From an uncultured Prevotella sp. (GTDB taxonomy: Bacteria > Bacteroidota > Bacteroidia > Bacteroidales > Bacteroidaceae), in assembly GCA_946415245.1 (NCBI GenBank), contig CAMKRS010000013.1, positions 1-48,856 of the forward strand: a DNA stretch of 48,856 bases. The letters run 5' to 3'. The translations under genes and the position numbers were made by a program. The notes under the pieces are model-generated. The model had not been told where the DNA came from. It saw only the letters and a list, made by a program, of their open reading frames with translations, and ran no database searches. Below, in pieces: positions 8,300 to 16,491 of this stretch (position 1 is the first letter of the stretch; the number at the start of each line of letters is the position of its first letter).

Positions 8300-9796
8300 A
8301 TGGAATTAGCAACTTACTTAAAAATTAATCCGGCAGATAGTGTGGTGGTCTGCCTACAGCCAAAGAAGAAAGGAGAGACCATTACTGTCGATGGAAAGAC
8401 GGTTATTTTGAATCAGGATACGCCTGCTGGTCATAAAGTACTTATTAAAGATGTTCAGGAAGGTGAAGATATCATTAAATACGGTTATCCTATCGGTCAT
8501 GCCAAACAAGATCTGAAAGCTGGTGACTGGGTGAATGAAAACAACCTGAAAACAAATCTCTCTGGCACTCTTGAATATACCTATAATCCCGTTGGCGAAG
8601 AACTATCTATCAAAAAAGAGAACCGCACTTTCAAAGCCTACAAGCGCAAGAATGGCGATGTGGGTGTACGTAATGAAATATGGATTGTGCCCACGGTTGG
8701 GTGTGTGAACGGCATTGCTGAGAAACTGGCAGAGAAACTACGAAACGAAACTATGCTCCAAGGCATAGATAGCGTGTATGCCTGGCATCATAATTACGGT
8801 TGTTCACAACTATCAGAAGACCATGAGAATACCCGCAAGGTATTACGTGACATATGTCTGCATCCTAATGCTGGTGGAGTATTGGTGCTGAGTCTTGGTT
8901 GTGAAAATAACCAACCTGATGATTTCATGGCGATGTTGGGCGATTATGACAAAGACCGTATCAAACTGCTGGTAACACAGAAGGTTGAAGGCGATGAACT
9001 TGAGGCAGGTATGCAGATTCTTCGCAACCTTTATTCCATTGCCAAAGAAGACAAGCGTGAGGATGTACCTGTTAGCGAACTCCGAGTAGGTCTGAAGTGT
9101 GGTGGTAGTGACGGTTTCAGTGGCATCACAGCCAATCCTTTGGTTGGCGAATTCAGCGACTGGCTTGTGGCCCAGGGCGGAACCAGTGTCTTGACAGAAG
9201 TGCCGGAGATGTTTGGAGCAGAAACTATTCTGATGAACCGCTGTCGTACGAAAGAACTCTTCAATCAGACTGTCTCGATGATCAACAACTTCAAAGAGTA
9301 TTTTCTATCGCATGGCGAACCTGTCGGTGAGAATCCCTCACCAGGCAACAAGGCTGGCGGTATCTCTACACTCGAAGATAAGGCTCTAGGATGTACACAG
9401 AAATGTGGTAAGGCACCTGTCAGTGGTGTGATGGAATATGGTGACCGTCTCACAAACAAGGGGTTGAATCTCTTGTCTGCCCCAGGCAACGATCTTGTGG
9501 CGTCAACGGCACTCGCCTCTTGTGGTTGTCATATCGTACTTTTCACCACGGGACGCGGAACACCTTTCGGCACCTTCGTTCCTACGATGAAAGTGGCTAC
9601 AAATCCTACTTTGGCCAAGAACAAGCCTAGCTGGGTGGATTTCTCTGCAGGACAATTGGTAGAAGGTCGCACCATGCAGGAGTTGGTACCTGAGTTCATC
9701 GATAAGGTGCTTGCTGTTGCCAGTGGACAGCTTGCCAGAAATGAAGAGAATGGCTATCGTGAGATTTCTATCTTCAAAAATGGAGTAACTCTTTAG
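8300..9796 (+). CDS. uxaA: Altronate dehydratase
   Basis: A 498-residue cytoplasmic enzyme that dehydrates D-altronate to 2-keto-3-deoxygluconate, feeding kdgK. It has the two-part build of the UxaA/GarD family. An N-terminal SAF domain (about 1-95; PAGHKVLIKDV, YGYPIGHAKQDLKAGDWV) precedes a large catalytic domain with VGVRNEIWIVPTVGCVN, the HNYGCSQL cysteine motif, LSLGCENNQ, GLKCGGSDGFSG and the C-terminal TTGRGTPFG segment. Galactarate dehydratase has the same fold, but the kdgK/kdgA/uxaB context favours altronate. There is no promoter in the 42-base gap after the regulator, so it is probably co-transcribed with it. The nhaC-like gene follows after 13 bases. Confidence 0.9.
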   Translation: MELATYLKINPADSVVVCLQPKKKGETITVDGKTVILNQDTPAGHKVLIKDVQEGEDIIKYGYPIGHAKQDLKAGDWVNENNLKTNLSGTLEYTYNPVGEELSIKKENRTFKAYKRKNGDVGVRNEIWIVPTVGCVNGIAEKLAEKLRNETMLQGIDSVYAWHHNYGCSQLSEDHENTRKVLRDICLHPNAGGVLVLSLGCENNQPDDFMAMLGDYDKDRIKLLVTQKVEGDELEAGMQILRNLYSIAKEDKREDVPVSELRVGLKCGGSDGFSGITANPLVGEFSDWLVAQGGTSVLTEVPEMFGAETILMNRCRTKELFNQTVSMINNFKEYFLSHGEPVGENPSPGNKAGGISTLEDKALGCTQKCGKAPVSGVMEYGDRLTNKGLNLLSAPGNDLVASTALASCGCHIVLFTTGRGTPFGTFVPTMKVATNPTLAKNKPSWVDFSAGQLVEGRTMQELVPEFIDKVLAVASGQLARNEENGYREISIFKNGVTL

Positions 9797-9809
9797 TGAA
9801 TAATTAATA

Positions 9810-11087
9810 GTGAAGAATAAAGGGCTTATCGCTTTATCACCCTTAGGGGCGTTCGTGATATTGTATTTAGTCACCAGCATCGCTGCTGGTGACTTCTACA
9901 AAGTGCCCATTACAGTGGCCTTTATGGTCTCTAGCATCTACGCTATCGTTATCGCCAAAGACAAGCCCCTGAAAGAACGCGTCGACATTTTCAGTCGCGG
10001 TGCAGGCTCCAGCCAGATGATGCTCATGATATGGATTTTCCTTTTAGCAGGAGCTTTTGCTCATTCGGCTAAGATGATGGGAAGTATTGATGCGACCGTT
10101 AACTTGACTTTACATCTCCTACCCTCGCAGATGCTACTAGCAGGCCTTTTTCTTGCTGCATGCTTTATCTCCATCTCCATCGGCACGAGCGTTGGCACCA
10201 TCGTTGCGCTAACACCAATTGCCGTTGGCGTAGCCCAACAAACAGGTACGGACATTGCTCTCATGACAGCCGTTGTCGTAGGCGGATCGTTCTTTGGCGA
10301 CAATCTCTCATTTATCTCGGATACCACAATCGTAGCTACCTCTACACAAGGTTGCAAATTGAGTGACAAATTCCGAGTCAACTCTTTTATTGTCATCCCT
10401 GCAGCCCTCGTTATTTTGATCGTATACTATATTATGGGAGCGAACATCCACGCAGCACACCAAACCGGCGCTGTGGAATGGATAAAGGTAATCCCCTACC
10501 TTATCGTACTTGTGACAGCCATCTTCGGTATGAACGTAATGGCTGTTCTGACGCTCGGTATTGTATTGACAGGGTGCATCGGTATGCTAACGCACAGTTT
10601 CGATGTCTTCGGATGGATGAAATCCATGAGCGATGGTATGATTGGTATGGGAGAGCTTATCATCATCACAATGATGGCAGGTGGTATGCTCGAATTGATT
10701 AAACATCAAGGCGGCATCGAATTTATCATCCAACGGATGGTGAAACATATCCATAACAAACGCGGTGCAGAGTTATGCATCGGAGCCTTAGTAGGACTCG
10801 TTAATGTCTGTACCGCTAACAATACAGTGGCTATTATTACCGTAGGAGGCATTGCCAAACAGATTGGTGACCGATATGGCGTCGACAACAAAAAAGCAGC
10901 CTCCATCCTCGATACCTGTTCGTGCTTTATACAAGGTTTGATTCCCTATGGTGCACAACTTCTGATAGCAGCCGGACTGGCTACCATCAATCCTGTCAGC
11001 ATCATCCCCTACCTTTTCTATCCCTTCGCTATTGGGGTAGCAACACTTCTCTCTATCTTATTGCGCTATCCAAGACGTTACTCATAA
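9810..11087 (+). CDS. NhaC-family Na+/H+ antiporter-like transporter
   Basis: A 425-residue inner-membrane protein with about 10-12 hydrophobic segments. Family-like stretches include KGLIALSPLGAFVILYLVTS at the N-terminus, SISIGTSVGTIVALTPIAVG, GGSFFGDNLSFISDTTIVA, NVCTANNTVAIITVG and CSCFIQGLIPYGAQLL. NhaC proteins exchange Na+ for H+ (or carry organic anions in related groups). The start is a GTG at 9810: the conserved N-terminus begins there and the first in-frame ATG would remove it. Its position directly after uxaA suggests co-expression with uronate breakdown, perhaps as ion-coupled support or as a uronate/acid transporter; that is inference. Confidence 0.85.
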   Translation: MKNKGLIALSPLGAFVILYLVTSIAAGDFYKVPITVAFMVSSIYAIVIAKDKPLKERVDIFSRGAGSSQMMLMIWIFLLAGAFAHSAKMMGSIDATVNLTLHLLPSQMLLAGLFLAACFISISIGTSVGTIVALTPIAVGVAQQTGTDIALMTAVVVGGSFFGDNLSFISDTTIVATSTQGCKLSDKFRVNSFIVIPAALVILIVYYIMGANIHAAHQTGAVEWIKVIPYLIVLVTAIFGMNVMAVLTLGIVLTGCIGMLTHSFDVFGWMKSMSDGMIGMGELIIITMMAGGMLELIKHQGGIEFIIQRMVKHIHNKRGAELCIGALVGLVNVCTANNTVAIITVGGIAKQIGDRYGVDNKKAASILDTCSCFIQGLIPYGAQLLIAAGLATINPVSIIPYLFYPFAIGVATLLSILLRYPRRYS

Positions 11088-11089
11088 TC

Positions 11090-11914
11090 ATGAACATTAT
11101 CCAACGTAATTTCTTCCGACTCATCCGTTGTGGTGAATTCAAGAAGCAGGAACAAATAGAACCGATGTCCATCTGTAAATGGAACAAGGTTTATCAACTG
11201 GCATTGATGCATCAGGTCATACCGTCTGTCTATGCAGGCATCCAACAATGTGACAACCAATTTTTTCTTCACCTGTCTGAAAAACAGATGCAAGAATGGG
11301 AAAAAGCCAACTTGGAAGCCAGTCGCATAAATCAACAAGAGGAGGAAAATGAACTGTTACGTGCCGACCATCTTACAAATCCTTTGCTGAACAAAAAACT
11401 GCAAGCCATTCTCGATGATGAGAAGTCGGATATCGCCACACGGCAACTGTTGCTGATCATTATCCACATCACCCGGCATATCTTAAACGAAGGAGTACCT
11501 GTCTACAATCTTGTTCAACTAGGTAAATATCTCATTGAAGAAGGTCATCGTGTAGATTTTATGACCTTAAACCAATGGCTGAAAAAACTGGGATTTACCC
11601 CAATGGCACAACTCGAAGGAGCCTTGCTCATTCAGATGTTCGGATTCAGAAAAGAAGAAATTCCTTTCCTGACGGGTGAGCCTGACAAAAAGGTAGAAAG
11701 AGTAGCACAGGAATTGACGGAATTCACCAACACCCGAGCTGAGGAGTTCTATTTCTCGCAGGATTCGGAGAGTGTGTTTTTACATACCAGCAACAGCAGT
11801 GCGATACTGGGCCACATCCGTCGTTCTGCACAATACTTCCGCTACCTGCCATCAGAGACTCTGACGAACTTCTTCGCCTCCTTCGCCCACTCTCTCTCAC
11901 ATATTGAAGAATAA
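11090..11914 (+). CDS. NTP_transf_5-like protein lacking the nucleotidyltransferase core
   Basis: A 274-residue soluble, mostly helical protein. The start is the ATG at 11090, 2 bases after the antiporter stop; the frame is open further upstream but that part overlaps nhaC. Residues 1-50 (MNIIQRNFFRLIRCGEF, VYQLALMHQVIPSVYAGI) resemble the N-terminal helices of NTP_transf_5 nucleotidyltransferase-like proteins. Residues about 125-215 (ATRQLLLIIIHITRHILNEG, then a WLKKLGF segment and a FGFRKEEIPF end) resemble their C-terminal helices. The central K-G...D-x-D catalytic module is not present, and the protein is about 100 residues shorter than the family. Probably co-transcribed with uxaA and nhaC. 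Function unknown; the family link is by eye only. Confidence 0.65.
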   Translation: MNIIQRNFFRLIRCGEFKKQEQIEPMSICKWNKVYQLALMHQVIPSVYAGIQQCDNQFFLHLSEKQMQEWEKANLEASRINQQEEENELLRADHLTNPLLNKKLQAILDDEKSDIATRQLLLIIIHITRHILNEGVPVYNLVQLGKYLIEEGHRVDFMTLNQWLKKLGFTPMAQLEGALLIQMFGFRKEEIPFLTGEPDKKVERVAQELTEFTNTRAEEFYFSQDSESVFLHTSNSSAILGHIRRSAQYFRYLPSETLTNFFASFAHSLSHIEE

Positions 11915-11917
11915 TAT

Positions 11918-11949
11918 CCAAGCTATCCTAGGAATCTAGGACAGCTTGG
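11918..11949. terminator. Bidirectional terminator between convergent units
   Basis: A 14-bp stem with one mismatch (CCAAGCTATCCTAG / CTAGGACAGCTTGG) and a GAAT loop lies between the uxaA-unit end at 11914 and the stop of the minus-strand zinc-ribbon gene at 11956. A T-rich stretch follows on the plus strand. Confidence 0.8.
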
Positions 11950-11955
11950 AACATG

Positions 11956-12807
11956 CTAGTTTATTTCTTCTATTATCGCAGCGGCAGCAGCTTCTGCGGC
12001 TTTATTGATAGAATCTTGCTCTGCCTTCAATTGGGCAGCACGTACCATTTCCTCTTCCAAACGATCATAGGCATTCTTTGCCTCGTCGTAGTAATACCCC
12101 TGCTCGTGTTCTTCCATATATTTCTTATAGGATTCCATCGAGTCGCCCATTTTGGCCGTCTCAAAATCGAGGGAATCAATCATCTGTCGGGCCTCACGAA
12201 CATGTACATTATCGGGATTCCTATCAATAAAGAGTTGAAGGGCAGATTTTGACAGACTGGCACGAGCATTTTCCCAATCGCGGTCAATCTTCATCAAAAC
12301 CTGCAGATGCGCTTTAATGGAATCACGATGGGCGACGGGTGCATCGATATACATATCGAGGAAATTCTGCAATACGGCAGGCTCTGCACTCATCATCGCA
12401 TTATCATACGCCCGCAACTCATTCTCCATCTGTGTCTTCTGAGCATAATAAATGCCGAGCATGACGATAATCAATGCAAGTACAAAGCCAATAATAACCG
12501 CCGACCACAAAGCCTTGCGACTTTTCTTCTTAGGCTGCTTGAGTTCAACTTCAGTCGGAATGACCGGATTACTCGGAGTTATCTGAGTATTCTGAGTATC
12601 CTGAGTACTCGGAACCATCACCTCGGACTCCGATGCCGCTGCATTGATTGAACAATGGCAGTTCGGACACTCATGATCATCCTTAAATATATATTCTCCG
12701 CAGTCGGGGCAACGAGTTACCTTACCTACGATATCTACGCCACATGATGGGCATGTTCTTGCACGGTCGCTAACCTGATGACCGCATTCGGGACACTTGA
12801 TTATCAT
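11956..12807 (-). CDS. Membrane-anchored double zinc-ribbon protein
   Basis: A 283-residue protein. Its N-terminus carries two zinc ribbons with four CxxC knuckles: C5/C8, C19/C22, C33/C36 and C47/C50 (plus C52). A low-complexity linker (60-98) holds the STQ/NTQ repeat noted separately. One transmembrane helix follows at about 101-121, then a helical, charged C-terminal domain (125-283) ending in an alanine-rich stretch. Zinc-ribbon/TM proteins of this plan are common in Bacteroidales and have no agreed function. The zinc ribbons would lie in the cytoplasm and the C-terminal part outside. It follows the GH25 gene by 43 bases and probably belongs to the GH10-GH25 transcript. Confidence 0.8.
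   Translation of the reverse strand: MIIKCPECGHQVSDRARTCPSCGVDIVGKVTRCPDCGEYIFKDDHECPNCHCSINAAASESEVMVPSTQDTQNTQITPSNPVIPTEVELKQPKKKSRKALWSAVIIGFVLALIIVMLGIYYAQKTQMENELRAYDNAMMSAEPAVLQNFLDMYIDAPVAHRDSIKAHLQVLMKIDRDWENARASLSKSALQLFIDRNPDNVHVREARQMIDSLDFETAKMGDSMESYKKYMEEHEQGYYYDEAKNAYDRLEEEMVRAAQLKAEQDSINKAAEAAAAAIIEEIN
12574..12609 (-). repeat. In-frame ACTCAGAAT-type repeat in the zinc-ribbon linker
   Basis: The minus strand reads GAGTACTCAGGATACTCAGA and continues with the same 9-10-base word, encoding residues 67-78 (STQDTQNTQITP). A related block lies in-frame in uvrA at 18511-18540 and encodes STQNTQSTP. Confidence 0.75.
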
Positions 12808-12850
12808 ATAGTAAATTTACAATTTGACGATTTACAATTTATTATCCGAT
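12808..12850. repeat. Heptad A/T word repeat before the zinc-ribbon gene
   Basis: The spacer between the GH25 stop and the zinc-ribbon ATG carries, on the minus strand, AAATTGTAAATCGTCAAATT and related units. It matches the leader of kdgA (5933-5972) with one 7-base unit fewer. Confidence 0.8.
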
Positions 12851-13723
12851 TCACCGATGTTGGAAACGTATCTCGCGGAGGCCATGCTTCCCCAAGAACC
12901 GCGACTTATCAACATATCCGTTGATACCTACAATACGTCCCTTGCCTGTATACTGCCACATGGTAATGTCGCGCTCATCTTCCAACACCGGTTCCTCATC
13001 CAGATAGAGGGCGATCATCAGCTGATAGTCATCGAGTTTACCAACGAGATGCCAGTTATAGAAATTTCTGAACGTATACACCAACGGCTTCTGATGATAA
13101 GCTCCTTCGACCATACGGAGGAATGTCAGCAGCGAATCGCAGAACTGGTCTACTTGCAGACCACCAAGCGTCTCCACGTCAATCATCGGTATCAGATCCT
13201 GTTCTCCAGGAAGACATTGTGTCGTAAAGTTATCCAACTGCTTTTGTAGCGGTGTCTTCGGACGGAAGAAGTGATACGATCCCACCTTTAGTCCGTAACG
13301 GTGCGCTAGATTGATATTGCGTTCGAACTTAGGGTCGATGCGGTCGCCGCCCTCCGTCGCTTTAAGATAGACATATGCCATCTTGGTGTTCTCGCCAACC
13401 GTCTCCCAAAACACATCTCCCTGATAGCGGCTCAAGTCAATGCCATGCACATGACCACAGGTGTCTTCGCATTGCAAAAAGGGATTATAATCGGGATCAT
13501 CAAGACGTGGATCGGGCGCCGGTTTCGGTGCCGCAGCACGTACAACCTTTGTCTTCGACCTGGCTTTGGTCTTTGTTTTTGCCTTCGACTTCTTTTTCAC
13601 CACCTTTGTGGTCTTTGCGCGAGTACGACGCTGTTGTTTCTTGGGTTTGGCTCCCAAAGCGTCACCTGCCGTCAATAGAGCTATCAATAATACTATAATA
13701 TATAATATGTGTGTTCTCTTCAT
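12851..13723 (-). CDS. Secreted GH25 lysozyme-like muramidase
   Basis: A 290-residue exported protein: signal peptide (about 1-24), then a very basic Lys/Arg/Thr-rich linker (26-66), then a GH25 domain (about 92-285). Catalytic-type residues are visible: D96 in HGIDLSRYQGD, and the D182-x-E184 pair in IPMIDVETLGG. YLKATEGGD and a terminal TMWQYTGKG strand also fit the family. GH25 enzymes cut the MurNAc-GlcNAc bond of peptidoglycan. The gene begins 2 bases after the GH10 stop, so it shares that transcript. The basic linker may bind the cell surface or wall; that is inference. Confidence 0.9.
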   Translation of the reverse strand: MKRTHILYIIVLLIALLTAGDALGAKPKKQQRRTRAKTTKVVKKKSKAKTKTKARSKTKVVRAAAPKPAPDPRLDDPDYNPFLQCEDTCGHVHGIDLSRYQGDVFWETVGENTKMAYVYLKATEGGDRIDPKFERNINLAHRYGLKVGSYHFFRPKTPLQKQLDNFTTQCLPGEQDLIPMIDVETLGGLQVDQFCDSLLTFLRMVEGAYHQKPLVYTFRNFYNWHLVGKLDDYQLMIALYLDEEPVLEDERDITMWQYTGKGRIVGINGYVDKSRFLGKHGLREIRFQHR

Positions 13724-13725
13724 GT

Positions 13726-16272
13726 TTACTTCACTTCTCTTTTTGTGTCGTTAAGAACTTTTTTACCGTCGATAATTACGATGCCTTGATAATCGGCACC
13801 CACTTTTTGGCCAGCCAGATTATATATGCTGCCGTCAGTCGTCTTCGTCTGTCGCACGGGACGGATGCCTGCCTCTATCAATGTGCGATGGCGCAAGGCC
13901 GAGCGTATAGCATAATAGGCAGGCTTTTTGTCAAGTTGTGCTGTAAAGAGCAGCGGATTCGACGACTCTCTCCAACTGTTGTTATCCTTCAGTCCCCAGA
14001 TCACCATGCTTGGACAGTTATCGTGATTCAACATGATATCGGTTATCACACGATAGCTGCGGGCCTGCTCCTCGAGGTTTGCATCGGAAGTATCGGGGAT
14101 ACCCATGTCGAGTTCGGTGATGATACACTTCAAACCGGCCTCTTCAAAACGACCGACAGTCTGGTCGAGGCGCAGACTATCTACGTCACCGATGGAGAAG
14201 TGACACTGCAGGCCGACACCGTCGATGGGAATACCGGCCTTTTTCATGCGTATAGCGAGATTATAGAATGCTGCCGACTTAGCCTTACCTTGGAACTCCA
14301 CACCGTAGTCGTTCAGATACAACTCAGCATCGGGATCTGCCTGGTGTGCATAGACAAAGGCGGAATCAACGTAGTCATCGCCAATAGCTTGCTGCCATAC
14401 GCAGTTTTTCTTTATCTCATAACCCTCGGGATTAGTGCGCACCGAAGACTGGTTATCGTCCAGACATTCGTTCACCACGTCCCACTCGTGTACCTTGCCT
14501 TTATAATGCTGCATCACATTGGTGATATGGTTCTTCATAATAGCGAGGGCCTCCTCGCGCGTCCAGTTCTTATCATTGGTCTTGCCGCCATCGGAGGAGA
14601 TCCACGAAGGAGACTGTTGGTTCCAAACGAGGCAGTGGCCGCGCATCGTCATCTTCTTATTAGTGGCGAATCTGACAATCTTCTCAGCGTCGCCGGTAAA
14701 ACTAAATCTGCCATTCTGGCCTCCGTAGGCCTCAGGTTTCATATCGTTTTCGGCCACAAGCATGTTGAACTGAAAACCGACGGCCTCAGTCTCGGGCAGG
14801 CTTGAGTTGGTCAAATCGTTCTTATAAATGGAGATGGCGGTGCCAACACTCTTGCCGAGCTGCTTAGCGTAGTATTTCAGCGATTTTTTGTCGGCCATCT
14901 CGTCGACGCCCTCGTCATTGTAGAAGGCGCCCATAGTTGATTCAGGAATCTCTGGGTTGTCCGGCGTATCCGGACCGGCCATATTGTCGAGAGAGACGAG
15001 GCGAAGGGTGAATTGCCTGATATCAGGGTTTCTCCAGAACTGAAATTCCACGATCTCCCATGTATATTTATTAGCACGAACGTTAAAATGCCAATCGTTG
15101 CTGACTTTGCCATTGTCAGTAAGTATGGTAATTTCGTCACCCACCTTAAGGTCGGCATCGTCAGCCACCACCACATCGATGATGGGCATCGCGTCACTCG
15201 TCATAAAGTCCTCGGTTGTCTTGCTATATTTTACCTCACCCGCGACATAAAGCTGGTCGAAAACCGTAGTAGAGGCTATCTCGAAGCGGAGTGTCGAACC
15301 GGGATGTAGGAATAGATTAGCATTCTTTTCGGCAGCGTAGTTCTTTATTGTCAAGAGGCCGATGCCGTCAGCTCCAGGTTCGATAGTGCCATAATTGTCG
15401 ACCGAGCCGCCGATGCTGCCCGTGCCGCCGAGTACGCCTTTACTGAATACGAAGGCAATGGCATCCTGGTCGCTAGGCTTGGCGCCGAGTGCGCCGCGCA
15501 GCTTACCAGTCTCAGCAGCCTTGCGGTCGTTCATGATCATCACGCGGCCGTCGAGTATTCGCAGCGCACCGCTCAGATAGTTGCTATTGCCAGTGATGGT
15601 CATCGTACCCGTACCTTCTTTTATGATACCGAGCATCGTGTCGTCGCGATAGTCTGCGGGGGCGATCCTGCCTGCCAGCGTGAAGTCGGTATTTGTCAGA
15701 CCGAGCATATAGTATGCAGAGCGTCCGTTTTTCATGTAGCCCTGCAGCGTGGAACCCACCTCGGTATTCAGCGCACCGATGCGGAAACCCGAGCCTGCCG
15801 TGTTGGCCTCGGTGCAGAGTGTAGCACCCTCATGCAGCGTCACCGTATTGTTCTCCAGACTGCGGTTCACCTTGCTCAGGTCGATATTTTCGGCCGAGAA
15901 GGCCTTGCCGCCGTGCATCAATACTGCAGCGTAGAGACCGGCCGAGGGACAGTTGTCCTTGAAGGGATAGATATGCACGTCGCCCGTGTAGCCACTCCAG
16001 TCATTCCATTTCTTATCTGAGTTGCCCAGATAGCCGCGCTCGCCGCCGGCGTGGATGTTGAGACGGCCGGTGCCGGTGATCTTCGACGAGAAATAGCTGT
16101 ATCGGGCCATCTTCACGTCGACCGTCTCGCCCTCGTTGATGGTGAGCGGTGTGGCGTACTGTGTAGCGGTCTTATCCGTGTTATCGCCGCTGATGTCTAT
16201 CGTGCGGTCCTGTGCATGTGTTACCGTCAGCGCCGTCAGCATCAGCAGATTCGTCATTAAATATCTTTTCAT
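13726..16272 (-). CDS. Secreted GH10 endo-xylanase fused to an N-terminal beta-repeat region
   Basis: An 848-residue exported protein. A signal peptide (1-20) leads into about 400 residues of beta-rich repeats like those of autotransporter passengers (GTGRLNIHAGGERGYLG, GTGTMTITGNSNYLSGALRI, GTIEPGADGIGLLTIKNYA). A GH10 domain occupies about 445-795: DMKPEAYGG, RGHCLVWNQQ, acid/base E602 in WDVVNE and nucleophile E720 in IITELDMG, WGLKDNNSW. The C-terminal module (SIYNLAGQKVGADYQGIVI, GKKVL) is of the kind seen on many secreted Prevotella proteins and may be a sorting signal. GH10 enzymes cut beta-1,4-xylan. It is transcribed from a clear promoter and is divergent from uxaB, sharing its intergenic region. 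Confidence 0.92.
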   Translation of the reverse strand: MKRYLMTNLLMLTALTVTHAQDRTIDISGDNTDKTATQYATPLTINEGETVDVKMARYSYFSSKITGTGRLNIHAGGERGYLGNSDKKWNDWSGYTGDVHIYPFKDNCPSAGLYAAVLMHGGKAFSAENIDLSKVNRSLENNTVTLHEGATLCTEANTAGSGFRIGALNTEVGSTLQGYMKNGRSAYYMLGLTNTDFTLAGRIAPADYRDDTMLGIIKEGTGTMTITGNSNYLSGALRILDGRVMIMNDRKAAETGKLRGALGAKPSDQDAIAFVFSKGVLGGTGSIGGSVDNYGTIEPGADGIGLLTIKNYAAEKNANLFLHPGSTLRFEIASTTVFDQLYVAGEVKYSKTTEDFMTSDAMPIIDVVVADDADLKVGDEITILTDNGKVSNDWHFNVRANKYTWEIVEFQFWRNPDIRQFTLRLVSLDNMAGPDTPDNPEIPESTMGAFYNDEGVDEMADKKSLKYYAKQLGKSVGTAISIYKNDLTNSSLPETEAVGFQFNMLVAENDMKPEAYGGQNGRFSFTGDAEKIVRFATNKKMTMRGHCLVWNQQSPSWISSDGGKTNDKNWTREEALAIMKNHITNVMQHYKGKVHEWDVVNECLDDNQSSVRTNPEGYEIKKNCVWQQAIGDDYVDSAFVYAHQADPDAELYLNDYGVEFQGKAKSAAFYNLAIRMKKAGIPIDGVGLQCHFSIGDVDSLRLDQTVGRFEEAGLKCIITELDMGIPDTSDANLEEQARSYRVITDIMLNHDNCPSMVIWGLKDNNSWRESSNPLLFTAQLDKKPAYYAIRSALRHRTLIEAGIRPVRQTKTTDGSIYNLAGQKVGADYQGIVIIDGKKVLNDTKREVK

Positions 16273-16300
16273 AATAACCTGAGTTTTCGTTTTGCGGGTG

Positions 16301-16332
16301 CAAAATTACGAATATCTGAGCGAAAAACCAAA
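16301..16332 (-). promoter_or_regulatory. Promoter of the GH10-GH25-zinc-ribbon unit
   Basis: Minus strand: -33 TTTG at 16332-16329 and -7 TAATTTTG at 16308-16301 with 20 bases between. The transcript would start near 16295, about 20 bases before the GH10 ATG. Confidence 0.85.
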
Positions 16333-16372
16333 TATATTTGAATATATCTTTTCTGTTATTAGTAATTACTGA

Positions 16373-16392
16373 TTACGCAAAGGTTTTCGTAA
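16373..16392. promoter_or_regulatory. Candidate operator palindrome upstream of uxaB
   Basis: TTACGCAAAGGTTTTCGTAA is an inverted repeat that matches the kdgK/regulator site at 7108-7127 in 16 of 20 positions. It ends 27 bases before the uxaB -33 box and lies 40 bases upstream of the divergent GH10 -33 box. Confidence 0.7.
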
Positions 16393-16419
16393 GTTTTTGG
16401 CCCCATAGCGCAAAAAAGA

Positions 16420-16451
16420 TTTGGAAGTAATCGGGATTTTTGCTATCTTTG
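16420..16451 (+). promoter_or_regulatory. Promoter of uxaB
   Basis: -33 TTTG (16420-16423), 20-base spacer, -7 TATCTTTG (16444-16451). The ATG at 16492 is about 35 bases after the predicted transcript start. Confidence 0.88.
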
Positions 16452-16491
16452 CATCCGCAAATAAAAAATCACATTAAAACAATATTTAAAA

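Noticed and set aside
13711..14805. 364-codon plus-strand open frame opposite the GH10 gene
   Set aside because: The opposite strand encodes the catalytic E602 and E720 motifs; the frame is a mirror of biased codon use.
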